Positions 22,356 through 24,096 of a DNA stretch of 24,096 nucleotides are shown here, one piece after another. Within the stretch, counting starts at the first letter, position 1. Each line of letters begins with the position of its first letter. The DNA is from Brotaphodocola sp003480315 (lineage in GTDB: Bacteria > Bacillota > Clostridia > Lachnospirales > Lachnospiraceae). The stretch is taken from NCBI RefSeq assembly GCF_964246085.1, contig NZ_CAXTPD010000043.1; one strand, written 5' to 3'. Both the position numbers and the translations under genes were made by a program. The notes below the pieces were generated by a model. The model saw nothing but the letters and a program-made list of their open reading frames with translations. It made no database searches and was not told the DNA's origin.

Positions 22356-23050
22356 CGTACTCCATCTCCCATGTGACAGCCCTTCGGGCAGTAAAGAAGT
22401 TCCAGAAGCAACGGCTTGCGCCCCGCATCTGCTATCACTGCTCCTATATTCTGACTTTCTGCTGTTCCAGACATCATCCTGTCTTCCAATTCACCTTCCG
22501 ATGTCCTGCTTCGCTCCTCCAGATAATCCTCAATGTCTTCCCGACCACTCAAACTCACCACCGGCACAGAAAGTCCCGTAAAAAATCCCGGCGGGATCGG
22601 ACTGGCCTCCGGTGCCGGCTCCAACGATTCTCCGAGTTCTGAAAAAAAATCCTTCCAGCTCACAAAACGGGTATGCGGCAGTTCCAGCGCATTTCCCTGT
22701 TCTGCCAGGATCCGGCAGGGTGTAGTGATGATCTTCTCTCCGTCTGCCAGGTCCGCCCGTGCGCTGAGTTCTCTGGCACAGTGGATCAGGATTGGCTCGA
22801 TATCCGCCACCTGAATGGAAAGATTTCTTTCCTCATTGTATCGTTCTATCAGATTCACAGCCTCCGGACACCTGGCATCTGCCACCGTTCCATCTGCATG
22901 TTCCATCAGCTCCGCATACTGCTTCAGCACAATGCCGCCCCAGTCTTCCTGACAGCGCACCTGGGTAAGCTGGTGTTCTGTTAAAATCCTTTTTAAATTC
23001 TGTTCCGATACCATACGTTCTGATACCGGGTTGATCCATAAATATGTCAA
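22352..23050 (-). CDS. Small [FeFe]-hydrogenase C-terminal-domain-like protein
   Basis: The 232-residue soluble protein carries spaced Cys motifs resembling those that hold the H-cluster in [FeFe] hydrogenases: ADARCPEAVNLIE (C61; compare TSCCP), ITTPCRILAEQ (C112; compare MPCxxKxxE), and LLELLYCPKGCHMGDG (C221 and C225; compare ExMACxxGCxxGGG). All four [4Fe-4S] ligands have a counterpart. However, the extra Cys of TSCCP is Arg60, the Lys of the second motif is Leu, and the domain is much shorter than in HydA, with no ferredoxin-like N-terminus. It is probably an Fe-S protein but not a normal hydrogenase. The start is TTG with GGAGAG upstream. It is first in an operon with a SsuABC-type importer. 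Family assignment rests on motif reading only. Confidence 0.72.
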   Translation of the reverse strand: MTYLWINPVSERMVSEQNLKRILTEHQLTQVRCQEDWGGIVLKQYAELMEHADGTVADARCPEAVNLIERYNEERNLSIQVADIEPILIHCARELSARADLADGEKIITTPCRILAEQGNALELPHTRFVSWKDFFSELGESLEPAPEASPIPPGFFTGLSVPVVSLSGREDIEDYLEERSRTSEGELEDRMMSGTAESQNIGAVIADAGRKPLLLELLYCPKGCHMGDGVR

Positions 23051-23075
23051 ATGATTCTCTCCTCGCCTTCGAGTG

Positions 23076-23100
23076 TTGATTAGCTATTGCTAACCGTCAA
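23076..23100 (-). promoter_or_regulatory. Candidate operator at the start of the hydrogenase-like operon
   Basis: In plus-strand sense, TTGA (23076-23079), then TTAGC (23080-23084), four bases, GCTAA (23089-23093), three bases, TCAA (23097-23100) form an interrupted inverted repeat. It begins about 6 bp downstream of the -10 box, over the expected transcription start, where a repressor would block initiation. Confidence 0.4.
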
Positions 23101-23105
23101 TGAAT

Positions 23106-23134
23106 AGCATACCAAACGTGTAGGCTTTTGTCAA
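23106..23134 (-). promoter_or_regulatory. Strong sigma-A promoter for the hydrogenase-like/ABC operon
   Basis: On the minus strand a perfect TTGACA (23129-23134) is followed after 17 bp by TATGCT (23106-23111) with an extended TGG just before it. It lies about 55 bp upstream of the TTG start codon at 23050 and separates the operon from the broken nitrilase gene. Confidence 0.85.
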
Positions 23135-23171
23135 ATTAATTTCACCGCCAAACCACGAAATACATTTTTTC

Positions 23172-23651
23172 CTATCTCCTCTTCACTTCGTAGATATCTG
23201 CTCTGCGGTTTTTTAGTACCGGTACCTTCTGGCGGATCTTATCTTCATAATCCAGGTCAATGTCCGCATAGAACATACCAGCCTCATCCCTTGCCTTTGC
23301 AATTATGGTTCCCCACGGGTCAATGACCATGCTGTGTCCATATGCGAGGAATTCATGCTTCTGACCGATCTGGTCTGCTGCAACAATGTAGCAGGCATTC
23401 TCAATGGCACGGGTTCTGAGAATGCACTCCCAATGCTCCTTGCCTGTTGCCATGGTAAAGCTGGCCGGTGTAAAGATCACCTGTGCCCCCTCCAGTGTCA
23501 TGATACGGTAAAGCTCCGGAAAACTGATGAGCTTCGCGCCATTTGCTGCCGCTTCATCGATACACTGACAGGCATACTTTACATTCGCACCTTTGTCGTT
23601 GCGGGAATCCATCTGTACTACCGCAATCCTGTATTTACGCAGATTTTCCAT
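23172..23651 (-). pseudogene. Nitrilase/carbon-nitrogen hydrolase with internal in-frame deletion
   Basis: The 159-residue frame begins like a full nitrilase-superfamily protein (RIAVVQMDSRNDKGANV ... AKLISFPE, the catalytic Glu) and ends like one (MTLEGAQVIFTPASFT, HWECILRTRAIENACYIVA, GHSMVIDPWG, LKNRRADIYEVKR). The roughly 110-120 residues normally between them are missing. The join is at FPELYR, which fuses the first FPE motif to the RFPELYR that normally follows the catalytic Cys. The catalytic Lys and Cys are therefore absent, although Glu remains. Full relatives have about 270-290 residues. The start is supported by AAGGAG 8 nt upstream. It should be inactive as an amidase, although the frame is still open. 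Confidence 0.85.
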
Positions 23652-23707
23652 GGCATATCTCCTTATAAGAAAAATGAAAAATAATTTATCTTGGCATATT
23701 TATATAC

Positions 23708-23735
23708 AAAAAAATCCAGACATTACTGTCTGGAT
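23708..23735 (-). terminator. Terminator of the rRNA/tRNA-Glu transcript
   Basis: A perfect 9-bp stem (23714-23722 with 23727-23735) with a 4-nt loop is followed in the minus direction by a run of seven T. It lies 5 bp after tRNA-Glu. Confidence 0.9.
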
Positions 23736-23740
23736 CAATA

Positions 23741-23812
23741 TGACCTCGCCGGGAATCGAACCCGGGTTTACGCCGTGAGAGGGCGTCGTCTTAACCGCTT
23801 GACCACGAGGCC
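23741..23812 (-). tRNA. tRNA-Glu (anticodon CTC)
   Basis: On the minus strand the 72-nt cloverleaf has an acceptor stem GGCCTCG/CGAGGTC (one G-U), a D arm with AAGCGGTTAAGAC, an anticodon stem ACGCC/GGCGT with loop CTCTCAC and anticodon CTC, and a T arm CCGGG/TTCGATT. CCA is not encoded. It lies about 200 bp downstream of the 23S rRNA 3' end, apparently in the same transcript. Confidence 0.93.
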
Positions 23813-24016
23813 TTATTAAATTTTAGGGGCATGTACCCTCAAAACCACATATTGAATTTCATCCGTTTTTCTTCGTTTTCGCGGTTATTCATAGGTCTTC
23901 GACCTATTTCATAACATTAGCTTCGCCAATGTTTCGTCCAATCCATCCAAGTCCTTATGGAAGTAAACTTCCAACGGCCTTCTCTGTCTTGTCCGAACCG
24001 CTCCCTAAACCATATT
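23813..24016 (-). other. Spacer between 23S rRNA and tRNA-Glu, with hairpins and no 5S gene
   Basis: I see no 5S rRNA sequence here. The spacer contains short hairpins, such as ATAGGTC/GACCTAT (23891-23907), ACATT/AATGT with GC pairs (23914-23932) and a palindrome GGAAGTAAACTTCC. They have no T-run and so look like processing or packing structures rather than terminators. Confidence 0.6.
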
Positions 24017-24096
24017 GGATAAGCCCTCGACCTATTAGTGACAGTCAGCTGCACATGTTACCATGCTTCCACCTCTGCCCTATCTACCTCGTCGTC
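24017..24096 (-). rRNA. 23S ribosomal RNA, 3' end (partial)
   Basis: Read on the minus strand, the sequence ends with GACGACGAGGTAGATAGG, then GGTGGAAGCATGGTAACATG, then CTAATAGGTCGAGGGCTTATCC, the conserved last domain of Firmicutes 23S rRNA. The mature 3' end is placed at about 24017 on the basis of the terminal CTTATCC. The gene runs off the right edge of the window. Confidence 0.92.

Noticed and set aside
22352..23050. A functional [FeFe] hydrogenase
   Set aside because: The protein is far shorter than HydA, lacks the ferredoxin-like domain, and has replaced the proton-transfer Cys and the conserved Lys near the 2Fe site. No HydE, HydF or HydG gene is in the window.
23050..23171. TPP or other riboswitch in front of the SsuABC-type operon, since NMT1-like importers can carry thiamine precursors
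   Set aside because: The leader is only about 50 nt, and I find none of the conserved TPP core (CUGAGA, ACCUGA). It is too short for a known riboswitch.
23891..23932. Hairpins in the rRNA spacer as terminators
   Set aside because: No T-run follows either hairpin on the minus strand, and the tRNA lies downstream of them in the same direction.
1..24096. CRISPR array, toxin-antitoxin pair or prophage
   Set aside because: No regularly spaced repeats, no small paired toxin/antitoxin genes and no phage structural or integrase genes are seen. The tRNA genes at the edges show no attachment-site duplications.

Overview
The window looks like a chromosomal segment of a Gram-positive anaerobe of the Clostridia, most likely a Lachnospiraceae-type gut bacterium. 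The signs are AGGAGG-type ribosome binding sites, TTG and GTG starts, two lipoproteins with acidic Thr/Glu/Ala-rich linkers, a YesM/YesN-type two-component pair, a cyclic-di-GMP enzyme with a clostridial-looking Cys-rich head, and moderate GC. This is inference from style and protein families, not a database match. Almost all genes lie on the minus strand.

Layout. Positions 1-120 hold a tRNA-Met and its terminator. Positions 179-1127 hold a small minus-strand operon: a conserved-looking 81-aa protein, an ArsC/Spx-like protein and a C-terminal methyltransferase fragment. A consensus promoter faces the other way and drives a YprB-type DEDD exonuclease (1202-2305). Positions 2299-4332 hold a GGDEF-REC-HD-GYP cyclic-di-GMP protein with its promoter. 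Positions 4385-6210 are a scar: a trpA fragment abutting an IS200/IS605-type element with an intact tnpB and a beheaded tnpA. Positions 6384-8627 hold a divergent MFS transporter and AraC-type regulator with a shared control region.

Positions 8631-19617 form one functional block for a pentose, probably L-arabinose or arabinofuranose. Read in the minus direction it contains a response regulator, a sensor kinase, a YtfQ-like sugar-binding lipoprotein, a two-domain ATPase, two permeases (the ytfQRT-yjfF order), an FGGY kinase (likely L-ribulokinase), AraD epimerase and a small transaldolase. Import, phosphorylation, epimerisation to xylulose-5-phosphate and entry into the pentose phosphate pathway are all covered except for the isomerase step (araA), which is not in the window. 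An attenuator-like hairpin after the binding protein, a strong terminator after the permeases and separate downstream promoters suggest staged expression.

Positions 19718-23134 hold a four-gene operon with a near-perfect promoter and its own terminator: a small protein resembling the [FeFe]-hydrogenase H-cluster domain, then a SsuC/TauC-type permease, a SsuB/TauB-type ATPase and a SsuA/NMT1-type binding lipoprotein. This is the most unusual set in the window. Upstream of it is a nitrilase-family gene that has lost its middle, including two catalytic residues. The right edge (23708-24096) holds the 3' end of a 23S rRNA gene, a hairpin-rich spacer with no recognisable 5S gene, a tRNA-Glu and a terminator, all on the minus strand.
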